Position numbers and translations under genes: made by a program | Shown: positions 42,329-50,876 of the stretch, one piece after another | How positions within the stretch are numbered: the stretch's first letter is position 1 | Layout: each line of letters begins with the position of its first letter | The notes under the pieces: model-generated | Seen by the model: the letters and a program-made list of their open reading frames with translations, nothing else | What the model was told of the DNA's origin: nothing | The model's database searches: none | Origin: Bacteroidota bacterium | GTDB lineage: Bacteria > Bacteroidota > Bacteroidia > Bacteroidales > F082 | DNA length: 57,447 nucleotides | Assembly (NCBI GenBank): GCA_023396415.1 | Contig: JAEWWJ010000102.1 | Coordinates: 1 to 57,447 of the forward strand | Direction of reading: 5' to 3'

Positions 42329-43412
42329 CAAAGCGTTGAACAAATATAGTCGCTTTGCTACTTTGGCCGCGATTGTATTGATGGTTTTATTTGCAACAGC
42401 TTGTGGAAGTGCCAAGCAGGGCGACATGCCCGAAACGCCTCAGCAGGAAGCCGCTAAAGACCTTGCATTGTTTTTCAAACAAAATGGAAATTACATTGCT
42501 TCGCCTGCCTTTCCGGCTGTGATGAGTGCCACCGATCTTTACTTGTTGCGCGACAGCAATATCTTGGTCATTGACCTTCGCGATGCAGAGCAATTTGCCT
42601 CAGGAGCAATACCCGGTGCAATCAATCTACATCCCGACAAGGTCATCTCCTTTTTCAATGCTGAAATTAACGCTAAAGCCTTCAATAGAATTGTGTTTAC
42701 CGATAGCCGCGGACAAGTGGCGGCTCATGTGGCAGGAATCATGCGGTTGCTGGGTTTCGACAATGTGTTTTCTGTGCGTTTCGGTATGAGTGGCTGGACC
42801 AAAACCATTGCTGCTGCCGGCTGGGATTTGGCCTTCGGCGATAGCCTTATCAACCACATTTCAAAAAGCGCAAGTGCCGAAGTGATAGAAAACTATCCTT
42901 TGCCGCAACTGTCGCTGAGCGGAAATACGCCTTACGAACGGGTGCTTCAACGTGCCGACACGCTTTTATCAGGAAACACTGCCAACTTTTTGCTCAGCTT
43001 TAAAGAGGTTGTTCAGCATCCCGAAAAGTACTTAGTCATCAACTACGTGTCCGAGGATCAGTTCTTGAACTTTGGTCATCTCGAAGGCGCCGTTCGTTTT
43101 ACTCCCCGCCAACCGCTCGTTTCGGATAACTTTTTAAGCAGCTTGCCCACCGATAAAGCCATAGTGGTGTACTGCCACACCGGCCACCAGTCGGCACATC
43201 TTACTGCTTATCTCAGAATGTTAGGCTACAATGCTTATTCTATCATTTATGGAGCCAATAGTTTTATGCACAATGCTTTAACCAAAAGCGCCTCGCCCAA
43301 TCATTATTGGTCAGAGGCACAAAAGAATGATTTTCCGGTAACGACCGGGCAAAACACAAACGATCAATCGGCTGCACCCATCGAAATTAAAGCGGTGAAA
43401 GGCGGTTGTTAA
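42309..43412 (+). CDS. Periplasmic double-rhodanese lipoprotein with C-terminal GGC tail
   Basis: A 367-residue lipoprotein (lipobox FATAC, Cys about 32). Two rhodanese folds: the first (about 70-165: ILVIDLRDAEQFASGAIPGA) has no active Cys, the loop reading FTDSRGQVA; the second (about 220-320) has the full loop VVYCHTGHQSAH with catalytic Cys. After a polar linker (TGQNTNDQSA) the protein ends IEIKAVKGGC. Rhodanese Cys carries a persulfide, and the terminal Cys could accept it. ATG 42309 gives the signal peptide; ATG 42267 would add a basic 14-residue leader and a 62-base overlap with cytochrome b, so it is less likely. Confidence 0.85.
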   Translation: MKRLKNSKALNKYSRFATLAAIVLMVLFATACGSAKQGDMPETPQQEAAKDLALFFKQNGNYIASPAFPAVMSATDLYLLRDSNILVIDLRDAEQFASGAIPGAINLHPDKVISFFNAEINAKAFNRIVFTDSRGQVAAHVAGIMRLLGFDNVFSVRFGMSGWTKTIAAAGWDLAFGDSLINHISKSASAEVIENYPLPQLSLSGNTPYERVLQRADTLLSGNTANFLLSFKEVVQHPEKYLVINYVSEDQFLNFGHLEGAVRFTPRQPLVSDNFLSSLPTDKAIVVYCHTGHQSAHLTAYLRMLGYNAYSIIYGANSFMHNALTKSASPNHYWSEAQKNDFPVTTGQNTNDQSAAPIEIKAVKGGC

Positions 43413-43424
43413 AAAATAAAAGTT

Positions 43425-43952
43425 ATGGAACAGAAACCTAAGTCGTCGTATATGAACTCCTACTTGGCAGGCTTCCTGCTGGGATTGGTGTTGTTGGCCT
43501 CTTTTTTTATCACCGGAAGGGGGTTGGGTGCCAGTGGTGCAGCCAAAAGTGTTGTGATAGAAACCATAGGAAGCATCTCGCCCGACTATGCTGAGGCGCA
43601 TCCATTTTACGCTTCCTTTTTTGCCGAAGGCGATGGACGACCCATGCGCAACTGGCTCGTTTTCCTTACGTTTGGAGTTTTGGGTGGTGCTTTTTTCTCC
43701 GGATTTATGTCGGGAAGAGCAGGACTTAAAATTGACAAAGGTGCACGCATCAGCAACACAAGCAGGTTGGTGTTTGCCGTTGCCGGCGGCATTTTATTTG
43801 GCCTTGGATCGCAATTTGGCCGTGGATGCACCAGCGGTGCCGCTTTGAGCGGGATGGCCGTGCTGTCAACAGCAGGCTTTGTTACCATGATGGCCATTTT
43901 CGGCACCGGCTTTGTTATCGCTTATTTCTTCAGAAAACTTTGGATCAATTAA
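43425..43952 (+). CDS. YeeE/YedE family sulfur-compound transporter (half 1)
   Basis: A 175-residue membrane protein with about four helices. The family motif is in QFGRGCTSGAALSGMAVLS, with the conserved Cys of YeeE/YedE (DUF395) proteins; in TsuA the cysteines lead thiosulfate through the pore. The N-terminus has GRGLGASGAAKSV, also conserved. At 175 residues this is half the usual size, and the next gene, 13 bases on, supplies another YeeE/YedE part, so the two probably form one transporter. Confidence 0.88.
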   Translation: MEQKPKSSYMNSYLAGFLLGLVLLASFFITGRGLGASGAAKSVVIETIGSISPDYAEAHPFYASFFAEGDGRPMRNWLVFLTFGVLGGAFFSGFMSGRAGLKIDKGARISNTSRLVFAVAGGILFGLGSQFGRGCTSGAALSGMAVLSTAGFVTMMAIFGTGFVIAYFFRKLWIN

Positions 43953-43964
43953 TACCAACACACT

Positions 43965-45194
43965 ATGGGACCATTAATTCCACAAGGATTTGTTAACCCC
44001 GACTTGAATCTCTTTTTCGCTTTCGTTATCGGATTGGGTTTCGGCTATGTGCTCGAACAAGGCGGGTTCTCTAACTCTAAAAAACTGGCGGGAGTCTTTT
44101 ACGGCTACGATTTTGTGGTGTTGCGCGTGTTTTTCACCGCCGCCATTACAGCCGCAATCGGTCTTTTGCTGATGAGCTACCTTGGCTTGATTGAATATGA
44201 TATGCTGTACATCAACCCCACTTTTTTATGGTCGGCCATTGTTGGCGGCATTATTATGGGGTTTGGCTTTATTTTGGGTGGCTACTGCCCTGGCACTAGT
44301 ATGGTGGGCGCTGTCATCGGTAAGATTGACGCCATGTTTTTTGTCATTGGTATGATGATCGGCATTTTTATCTTTGGCTCATTCTACGAAACTTTTATGC
44401 CGCTATATCAAAGTGCCGACCTTGGAAGTCTTATGGTTTACGACAGCCTCGGCATGGGACGCGATGTTTTTGTGGTGGCCTTAACGTTGATTGCACTTGC
44501 TGCTTTCATTATCACCCGCAAAATCGAAAACAACGTGAATGGCATCACTGATGCGCCAAAAGGATTGTTCCATCGTTCCTATACTGCTCCATTTGCAATC
44601 CTACTTGCTTTGGCTTTTTTGGTGCTTCTTCTTCCCGATAGCCCCAGCAGCAAATGGTTTGAAAAAGATGCCACAACACTTTTGGAAGAAGCCGCGACAG
44701 GCAAACAATACATTTCAACCGAAGAGGTAGCTTATAAGCTATTGCACCCAAAAGAAAACGACCTCGTTTTGGTTGATTTGCGTTCGAGCGATGCATACAG
44801 CCGCTTTAGTTTGCCGGCAGCGGTGAACATTCCGCTGGCCGATGTATTAAAAAACACCTCCAAACAGCGGTTAGAAAGTAGTAAAGGAAAGCTCGTTTTA
44901 TACAGCTATTCCTCTACCGATGCCGACCAAGCTTGGTTGCTGCTGCGCCGTGCCGGTTTCGAAAATGTGCAGGTACTCGAAGGTGGCCTCAATGGCTTTT
45001 TTGCAGCCTTCTTCAACGAAAAAGCAGTTGAAAATGAAGCAGAACAAGACAATCTCTTCAGCGAACGTTTCAGAAACCGAGCCGAAGAAGCCTTTAAAAC
45101 CGGTGAGGCCGCTCAAAAAATCAATGCTAAAGCATCGCCCGTTACCACAATTGTTGACATTGTTCCACCCAAGCCAGGAAAAGGCGGTTGTTAA
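43965..45194 (+). CDS. YeeE/YedE transporter (half 2) fused to a periplasmic rhodanese-like domain, with GGC tail
   Basis: A 409-residue fusion. Residues 1 to about 185 are a YeeE/YedE unit (FGYVLEQGGFSNSKKLAGVF; FILGGYCPGTSMVGAVIG with conserved Cys). A further helix at about 205-222 follows a basic loop (KGLFHR), so the next part should face the periplasm. Residues about 245-350 are a rhodanese fold (LVLVDLRSSDAYSRFSLPAAVNIP; GLNGFFAAF), but the active loop reads LYSYSSTDADQAW with no Cys. A Glu/Lys-rich linker leads to VDIVPPKPGKGGC at the end. Fusion of a sulfur channel with a rhodanese suggests handing over of sulfur; the missing Cys may be replaced by the terminal one. Confidence 0.85.
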   Translation: MGPLIPQGFVNPDLNLFFAFVIGLGFGYVLEQGGFSNSKKLAGVFYGYDFVVLRVFFTAAITAAIGLLLMSYLGLIEYDMLYINPTFLWSAIVGGIIMGFGFILGGYCPGTSMVGAVIGKIDAMFFVIGMMIGIFIFGSFYETFMPLYQSADLGSLMVYDSLGMGRDVFVVALTLIALAAFIITRKIENNVNGITDAPKGLFHRSYTAPFAILLALAFLVLLLPDSPSSKWFEKDATTLLEEAATGKQYISTEEVAYKLLHPKENDLVLVDLRSSDAYSRFSLPAAVNIPLADVLKNTSKQRLESSKGKLVLYSYSSTDADQAWLLLRRAGFENVQVLEGGLNGFFAAFFNEKAVENEAEQDNLFSERFRNRAEEAFKTGEAAQKINAKASPVTTIVDIVPPKPGKGGC

Positions 45195-45212
45195 TGTTTA
45201 AAAATTAAATAA

Positions 45213-45824
45213 ATGGAAAAGACCAATGATAAAAGGCTCACCAATGCCGCGCTGCTGTTCGTTTTAATGGTAGTGGGCGTGATGTTGGTGCAATGGTGGA
45301 TGGCGCCTTCTTACAGCCTCACCAACGAGCAAGTGCTCGAAAAAATTAATCAAGAATCTACTTTAGTGCTGCCTTATCAGCTGACTAACCTCAGTGAGGA
45401 TCAAGCACGAGAAACTACCGCACTCTTCTTAATGGAAGAAAGTCAGCTTTCTACACCGGCTTTCAAGCAGCAGTTATTTGTGCCGTTCGGAGAAATTCTT
45501 AACAGCAAAAAGCTGTCGAAAATCAACAAGAATGAACCCATCCTCATCTTTGGAAAAACCGAAACACAGGCTATGATGGCCTTGCAGCTCTTGGTTTCAA
45601 AAGGATATACACAGCTAAGGGCTGTAGCAAACGACCTCAGTTTGATCCAACAAATTTTAACCCACGGCTTTGACCCCGCAACGGCCCAAACCAAATCAGA
45701 AAAGGCCGCCTTTGATTATGGCCGATTCTTTAAAACCTCAGGCGGGGCCGGTAAAGCCGCAGGACCGGCAGCTAAAATTCCGGACGCAGTAGAAGTGGTA
45801 AAAACCGCTGGCGGTTGCTCATAA
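45213..45824 (+). CDS. Membrane-anchored rhodanese-like protein with GGCS tail
   Basis: A 203-residue protein: one N-terminal membrane helix (about 12-30), then a rhodanese-like alpha/beta domain (about 35-155: EPILIFGKTETQAMMALQLLVSKGYTQLRAV) without the active Cys, a Gly/Ala/Pro-rich linker (SGGAGKAAGPAAKIP) and the end VEVVKTAGGCS. A Lys/Arg N-terminus points inside, so the domain is periplasmic. The only Cys of the protein is the one in the tail, which makes a structural role in a disulfide within the protein impossible. Last gene of the sulfur operon; terminator 33 bases downstream. Confidence 0.75.
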   Translation: MEKTNDKRLTNAALLFVLMVVGVMLVQWWMAPSYSLTNEQVLEKINQESTLVLPYQLTNLSEDQARETTALFLMEESQLSTPAFKQQLFVPFGEILNSKKLSKINKNEPILIFGKTETQAMMALQLLVSKGYTQLRAVANDLSLIQQILTHGFDPATAQTKSEKAAFDYGRFFKTSGGAGKAAGPAAKIPDAVEVVKTAGGCS

Positions 45825-45856
45825 AAATTGCGCTGTTTTTAAACTTCTAAACGCAT

Positions 45857-45887
45857 GAAAGCGGAATCGAAAAGGTTCCGCTTTTTT
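45857..45887 (+). terminator. Intrinsic terminator of the octaheme/rhodanese operon
   Basis: Stem AAAGCGGAA (45857-45865) with TTCCGCTTT (45875-45883), followed by further T's. Confidence 0.85.
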
Positions 45888-46046
45888 TGTTTTCAAGTGT
45901 TCGTTTTTAGTCAAAAATGAACGCCAGCGCACACTTTTGTGATCAAGTGCTCAGAGAATCAATGTTTAAATGATTCATAAATAGCAGCTTACAATTTTCG
46001 GCACAAAGTATGATTTCTGTTGTGAGTTATTTTCAAACCACATCCG

Positions 46047-46763
46047 ATGATTCAATTATCACAAATACACAAAAGTTATCAAATGGGGCACAACAACTTG
46101 CATGTGCTGAAAGGAATTGACCTGACGGTAGAAAAAGGAGAAATGGTTTCTATTATGGGGTCATCAGGTTCGGGAAAATCAACTTTATTGAACATCATAG
46201 GCCTACTCGATAATCACGACAGTGGTCATTACCGGCTGGATGGCATCACCATCAAAGAGATGAACGAAACCAAAGCAGCCCAGCTGCGCAACAAGTTTTT
46301 AGGTTTTGTTTTTCAGTCGTTCAACCTTATCAGCTTTAAAAACGCTATGGAAAATGTGGCCCTTCCGCTTTATTATCAGGGTGTCCCAAGGCGTAAACGC
46401 AACAAAATAGCCATGGATTATCTTGACCGTGTTGGGCTCACCGACTGGGCTTCACATCTTCCAAATGAGCTTTCGGGCGGACAAAAACAACGCTTGGCCA
46501 TTGCCCGTGCGCTCATCTCGCAGCCTAAGGTCATCCTTGCCGATGAACCGACAGGTGCCTTAGACAGCACAACCTCCAACGAAGTGATGGGTTTGTTTAA
46601 AGAAATCAACCAAAGTGGCATCACCATACTCATCGTGACCCACGAAAACGATATCGCCCATCAAACCCAACGCATCATTCGCCTGCGCGATGGGTTGATA
46701 GGCACCGATGAAAAAAACGGCTTTCATAATACAAGCAAACCCGCATTGGCTGCTGCACAATAA
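46047..46763 (+). CDS. ABC transporter ATP-binding protein (MacB/LolD type)
   Basis: A 238-residue ATPase: Walker A GSSGSGKST (about 38-46), LSGGQKQRLAIARAL signature, Walker B VILADEPTGALDS, and H-loop VTHEN. It belongs to the MacB/LolD group, which works with FtsX-type permeases. First of a four-gene operon with two permeases and an adaptor. Confidence 0.94.
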   Translation: MIQLSQIHKSYQMGHNNLHVLKGIDLTVEKGEMVSIMGSSGSGKSTLLNIIGLLDNHDSGHYRLDGITIKEMNETKAAQLRNKFLGFVFQSFNLISFKNAMENVALPLYYQGVPRRKRNKIAMDYLDRVGLTDWASHLPNELSGGQKQRLAIARALISQPKVILADEPTGALDSTTSNEVMGLFKEINQSGITILIVTHENDIAHQTQRIIRLRDGLIGTDEKNGFHNTSKPALAAAQ

Positions 46764-46787
46764 AAAATTTCAAAAAACACTTGTAGC

Positions 46788-48023
46788 ATGTTTGACCTCG
46801 ATAAATGGCAGGAAATTTTCAGTACAATAGAGAAGAACAAACTCCGCACTTTTCTCACCGGTTTTTCAGTGGCTTGGGGTATTTTTATGCTCATCATTTT
46901 GCAAGGATCGGGCATCGGACTGCAAAATGGCATTTCCAATGAGTTCCGTTCGTCGGCCACCAACGCCATCTGGATGTGGAACGGACAAACCAGCAAGCCA
47001 CATGCCGGAATGCAGCCCGGTCGAAGCATACAGATGACCAACGAAGATTATGAATACCTGTCCAAAACAGTTTCAGGAGTCGAATTGATTTCTGCGCGCT
47101 ACCAAATTTGGTCGGGAAACACTGTTTCTTACAAAAATGAATTTGGTTCTTATAGCATTCGGGGCATACATCCCGACTATGGCATTGTTGAAAAATTGAC
47201 TGTCGTAGAAGGTCGTTTCATCAATGATATGGACCAAACTGAAGTGCGCAAATCGGTGGTCATCAGCACGAAGGTGAAAGAAGCTTTGTTTAAAAACGAT
47301 GAAGCAGCTTTAGGTAAATACATCCACGTGAATGGCATTCCTTTTCAAGTGGTAGGTGTTTTTAATGACGATGACGGGCGCGATGATAATATGCAATTGG
47401 TGTATGTTGCGTTGAGTGCCGCTCAAAGGGTTTTTGGTGCCGGACGCAATGTTCAAGGCATTGTGGTGACGGTGGGAGATGCCAACGAAGAACAAGCTAA
47501 AATGATTGAAAGCGACATCAAATCGAAGCTGGCCGCCCGCCACCATTTTGATACTACCGATGAGCGGGCCATGTTTTTTTGGAACAGTATAGAAGAGTTT
47601 CAAAAATTTAAAAAGCTTTTCGCTTCCATCAGCATGTTTATTTGGGTTATTGGCATTGGCACCATCATTGCCGGTGTGGTAGGGGTAAGCAATATTATGA
47701 TGATTGTGGTGAAAGACCGCACCAAAGAAATCGGCATCCGCAAAGCCTTGGGTGCTACACCGGGCAGCATCGTGAGTTTGGTTATGCAGGAAGCCATTCT
47801 TATCACCGGTTTTGCCGGATACATAGGCTTGGTATTGGGTGTTGGTTTGCTCGAACTCATCTCAAAAAACATTGACACGCCTTTCTTCAAACAACCCGAA
47901 GTGAACATACAAATTGCCGTAGGCGCAACCATTTTATTGATTGTAGCCGGTGCCTTGGCCGGTTTAATTCCTGCACGGCGGGCAGCTTCCATCCGACCCA
48001 TCGAAGCTCTGCGCGATGAATAA
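46788..48023 (+). CDS. MacB-type ABC transporter permease
   Basis: A 411-residue protein with the FtsX/MacB layout: membrane helix 1 (about 20-40), a long periplasmic MacB_PCD domain (about 45-280), and three helices at the C-terminus (about 283-305, 335-355, 370-395). The ending SNIMMIVVKDRTKEIGIRKALGATPGSIVSLVMQEA is the family block, with LIPARRAASIRPIEALRDE at the end. A close paralogue follows directly, so the transporter is probably a heterodimer. Confidence 0.93.
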   Translation: MFDLDKWQEIFSTIEKNKLRTFLTGFSVAWGIFMLIILQGSGIGLQNGISNEFRSSATNAIWMWNGQTSKPHAGMQPGRSIQMTNEDYEYLSKTVSGVELISARYQIWSGNTVSYKNEFGSYSIRGIHPDYGIVEKLTVVEGRFINDMDQTEVRKSVVISTKVKEALFKNDEAALGKYIHVNGIPFQVVGVFNDDDGRDDNMQLVYVALSAAQRVFGAGRNVQGIVVTVGDANEEQAKMIESDIKSKLAARHHFDTTDERAMFFWNSIEEFQKFKKLFASISMFIWVIGIGTIIAGVVGVSNIMMIVVKDRTKEIGIRKALGATPGSIVSLVMQEAILITGFAGYIGLVLGVGLLELISKNIDTPFFKQPEVNIQIAVGATILLIVAGALAGLIPARRAASIRPIEALRDE

Positions 48024-48071
48024 ATCGAAAACAAAACACAAAAAAGTTGAACCCTTAACCTCTGAATAAAA

Positions 48072-49337
48072 ATGTTTGATCGTGATCGTTGGCAGGAAAT
48101 ATGGAGCAGTCTCACTAAAAACAAGCTGAGAACAACCCTCACCGCTTTTGGTGTGTTTTGGGGTATTTTCATGCTGATGGTGATGCTGGGATCGGGCAGT
48201 GGCCTCAAAAATGGGGTGATGAACGGTATGGGCGATTTTGCCACCAACAGCGTTTTTATGTGGTCGCGCTCCACCACCGTGCCTTACAAAGGGCTGCCCC
48301 GCAACCGTTGGTATAACTTTAAAAACGATGATATTCAGGTGTTGAAGGACAACATCGAAGAGCTCGAACTCCTTTCGCCCCGCCTCGAAGGCAACGATCG
48401 TCGCTCGGGAAACAACGTAGTGCGCAACGATAAAGCCGGTGCCTTCAGTCTGTTTGGCGATTATCCCGAGTGGAACCTTATTGATCCGGCAAACATCGTG
48501 CAGGGTCGTTTCATCAATGCCACCGATATCGAACAAAAAAGAAAAGTGGCAGTAATTGGCAAAAGGGTTCTCGAAATTCTCTTTGAAAAAGACGAAGACC
48601 CGTTGGGAAAATACATCCGAATCAACGGCATTTACTTTCAAGTGGTGGGTGTCTTTACGCCTAAAAATGCCAATATCAATTTTGGTGGCGACAAAGAGCA
48701 AAGCATCCACATGCCATTTACCACCATGCAACAAGCCTTCAACTACGGCGATATTGTGGGCTGGTTCGCCATGACTTCTAAACCGGGAGTAGAAGTGAAC
48801 GTAGTGGAACGAAAAGCGATAAAAATATTGAAGGAACGCCATAAAGTAGCCCCGGAAGACGACCGTGCCATCGGCTTTTTTAACCTTGCGAAAGAGTTCA
48901 AACAAATGACAGGTTTGTTCGGCGGCATCAGCGCTTTGATTTGGGTGGTGGGCATCGGCACTTTGCTGGCCGGAGTGATCGGTATCAGCAACATCATGCT
49001 GGTAATTGTGAAAGAAAGAACCAAAGAAATTGGAATCATGAGGGCTTTAGGTGCTTCACCAGGGTATATCATCATGCAAATCATCAGCGAATCGGTATTT
49101 CTGACCACTTTGGCCGGCTATGCCGGAATGGTGTTTGGAATATTACTCATCGAGCTGATTGACCGTAACTTACCTCCTCCATCCGGGCGCGACACCATGT
49201 TTCTGCATCCTACCATTGACTTTCAGGTAGCCCTCACCGCTTTGGTCATTTTGGTGTTTGCCGGAGTCATTGCCGGACTTATACCGGCCCGCAAAGCCGT
49301 AAGTATGAAACCCATTGATGCCTTGAGGTATGAATAA
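48072..49337 (+). CDS. MacB-type ABC transporter permease (paralogue)
   Basis: A 421-residue FtsX/MacB permease, paralogous to the preceding protein and starting with the same pattern (MFDRDRWQEIWSSLTKNKLRTTLTAFGVFWGIFML). Periplasmic domain about 45-285, then three helices; family block ISNIMLVIVKERTKEIGIMRALGASPG and end LIPARKAVSMKPIDALRYE. Lies 48 bases after its partner. Confidence 0.93.
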   Translation: MFDRDRWQEIWSSLTKNKLRTTLTAFGVFWGIFMLMVMLGSGSGLKNGVMNGMGDFATNSVFMWSRSTTVPYKGLPRNRWYNFKNDDIQVLKDNIEELELLSPRLEGNDRRSGNNVVRNDKAGAFSLFGDYPEWNLIDPANIVQGRFINATDIEQKRKVAVIGKRVLEILFEKDEDPLGKYIRINGIYFQVVGVFTPKNANINFGGDKEQSIHMPFTTMQQAFNYGDIVGWFAMTSKPGVEVNVVERKAIKILKERHKVAPEDDRAIGFFNLAKEFKQMTGLFGGISALIWVVGIGTLLAGVIGISNIMLVIVKERTKEIGIMRALGASPGYIIMQIISESVFLTTLAGYAGMVFGILLIELIDRNLPPPSGRDTMFLHPTIDFQVALTALVILVFAGVIAGLIPARKAVSMKPIDALRYE

Positions 49338-49377
49338 AAATATTGAATCAAATAACAGTATATCAATTCTTTAGAAC

Positions 49378-50460
49378 ATGAAAACAGCTTTGAAAATTAT
49401 GGTTGCCCTCGCAGTTGCAGGGATATTTATCGGAACCATCGTCTATCTTTTTAAAAAATCACAAGCCAAACCGGTGACCTACGAAACTGCAACGGCATTT
49501 AAAACCGACATTATTCGCAAAACCGTAGCTACCGGATCGGTGGTGCCACGCCGCGAAATAGAAATCAAACCCAAAGTGTCGGGCATTGTGGAAGAAATTT
49601 TCATTGAGCCGGGCGACCATGTCAAAAAAGACCAGTTGATCGCAAGGGTGAAGATTATCCCCGACATGATCAACCTCAACAACGCCGAATCAAGGGTAAA
49701 ACGTGCCCAAATTCAATTGGAAGATGCCAAGAAAAACTATCAGCGTTACCGTGAGTTGTTCGAGCAACGAGTGATACCCGAAACAGAATATCTAAGCTAC
49801 GAAATAGCCTGGAAAACAGCCAACGAAGAACTCAATACTGCCGAGGACAACCTTCAGCTCATCCGCGAAGGAGCAACAAAAAAAGCAGGTCAAGCCACCA
49901 ATACCCTTATCCGCTCCACCATTGATGGCATGGTGTTGGTTGTTCCGGTGGAGGAAGGAAAATCGGTGATCGAAAGTAATACCTTCAACGATGGAACCAC
50001 CATTGCTACCATTGCCGATATGGGCGAAATGGTTTTTGAAGGAAAAGTGGACGAGTCGGAGGTGGGTAAAATTAAAGAAGGCATGGATTTGATTTTGTCT
50101 ATCGGCGCCATTGACCAAGAGAAATTTACAGCTACCCTTGAGCGGATTTCGCCCAAAGGCATCGCTGAAAATGGCGCCATACAGTTTGAAATAAAAGCCG
50201 ATGTTCAACTCAAACATGATCAGTTCATCCGCGCCGGCTACAGTGCCAATGCCGACATTGTGCTGGAGCGCAAAAACGATGTCATGGCCATCAACGAAAG
50301 TTTGTTGAAATTTGACAGCGACACCGCTTATGTGGAGGTTGAAACAGCCCCGCAGACCTATGAAAAACGCATCATCAAAACCGGCCTTTCAGATGGTTTG
50401 GTCATCGAAGTGCTGGAAGGCCTCAGCCTTGAGGATAAAATAAAAGCTGCTGCAAAGTAG
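49378..50460 (+). CDS. HlyD/MacA-type periplasmic adaptor subunit
   Basis: A 360-residue membrane fusion protein with an N-terminal anchor (about 5-25), a lipoyl-like half (PRREIEIKPKVSGIVEEIFIEPGDHVKKDQLIARV, about 58-95), a coiled-coil hairpin (about 98-165), the second lipoyl half (STIDGMVLVVPVEEGKSV) and beta-barrel domains (VDESEVGKIKEGMDLIL). With the two permeases and ATPase it makes a MacAB-like exporter; the outer-membrane TolC partner is not in this window. Substrate unknown. Confidence 0.92.
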   Translation: MKTALKIMVALAVAGIFIGTIVYLFKKSQAKPVTYETATAFKTDIIRKTVATGSVVPRREIEIKPKVSGIVEEIFIEPGDHVKKDQLIARVKIIPDMINLNNAESRVKRAQIQLEDAKKNYQRYRELFEQRVIPETEYLSYEIAWKTANEELNTAEDNLQLIREGATKKAGQATNTLIRSTIDGMVLVVPVEEGKSVIESNTFNDGTTIATIADMGEMVFEGKVDESEVGKIKEGMDLILSIGAIDQEKFTATLERISPKGIAENGAIQFEIKADVQLKHDQFIRAGYSANADIVLERKNDVMAINESLLKFDSDTAYVEVETAPQTYEKRIIKTGLSDGLVIEVLEGLSLEDKIKAAAK

Positions 50461-50478
50461 TTGTTTTGTGTGTTTGGT

Positions 50479-50516
50479 AACCCGTAGCCGTTTTCAACAA
50501 CGACTACGGGTTTTTT
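50479..50516 (+). terminator. Intrinsic terminator of the ABC export operon
   Basis: Stem AACCCGTAG (50479-50487) with CTACGGGTT (50504-50512), 16-base loop with a further CG pairing, and T-run. Confidence 0.88.
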
Positions 50517-50675
50517 GTTACCCATCAGGCGTCCAAGCTTCAATTGGCTTTGGCTGGTTGGCCTTTTTTTCTTAAATTTGCAAGGATAGCTTAATTAAAT
50601 CTGTCTTTAATATACTTTTAAGGTCTTTTTAAATTCTTGAAAAGCCTACTTTTATACCTCTTAGTTTACAATTTT

Positions 50676-50876
50676 ATGATTGATATAGAAAACATTAGCC
50701 TTAGTTTTTTTAACCTCGACGACTATCAAAAGCTGAAGCTCGCCATGATTGATGCCTACACCACCATGCCCGATGCCTACTGGCGCGAATCACAAATCAA
50801 AACCCTTACCCGAAGGATAAGTGATAATCAAAGCCAACGACCAAATTGCGGGTTGCGCCCTGTCCATCATTGTTGA
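50676..50876 (+). pseudogene. Detached N-terminal part of a GNAT-nitrilase gene
   Basis: ATG 50676 opens a frame (MIDIENISLSFFNLDDYQKL, then DAYWRESQIKTLT) that fits the N-terminus of GNAT-nitrilase proteins, but after codon 46 or so it leaves the correct frame and ends at 50876. The continuing protein lies in another frame: just upstream of GTG 50821 the expected frame reads CCC GAA GGA TAA (PEG then stop), where homologues have PEG followed by Gln. So the natural gene seems interrupted by a small deletion plus a stop codon, or by sequencing errors. Confidence 0.6.

Noticed and set aside
47964..48905. 313-codon open frame on the minus strand
   Set aside because: Lies fully antisense to the two well-supported MacB permeases; no signal, domain or motif; a shadow of their codon bias.
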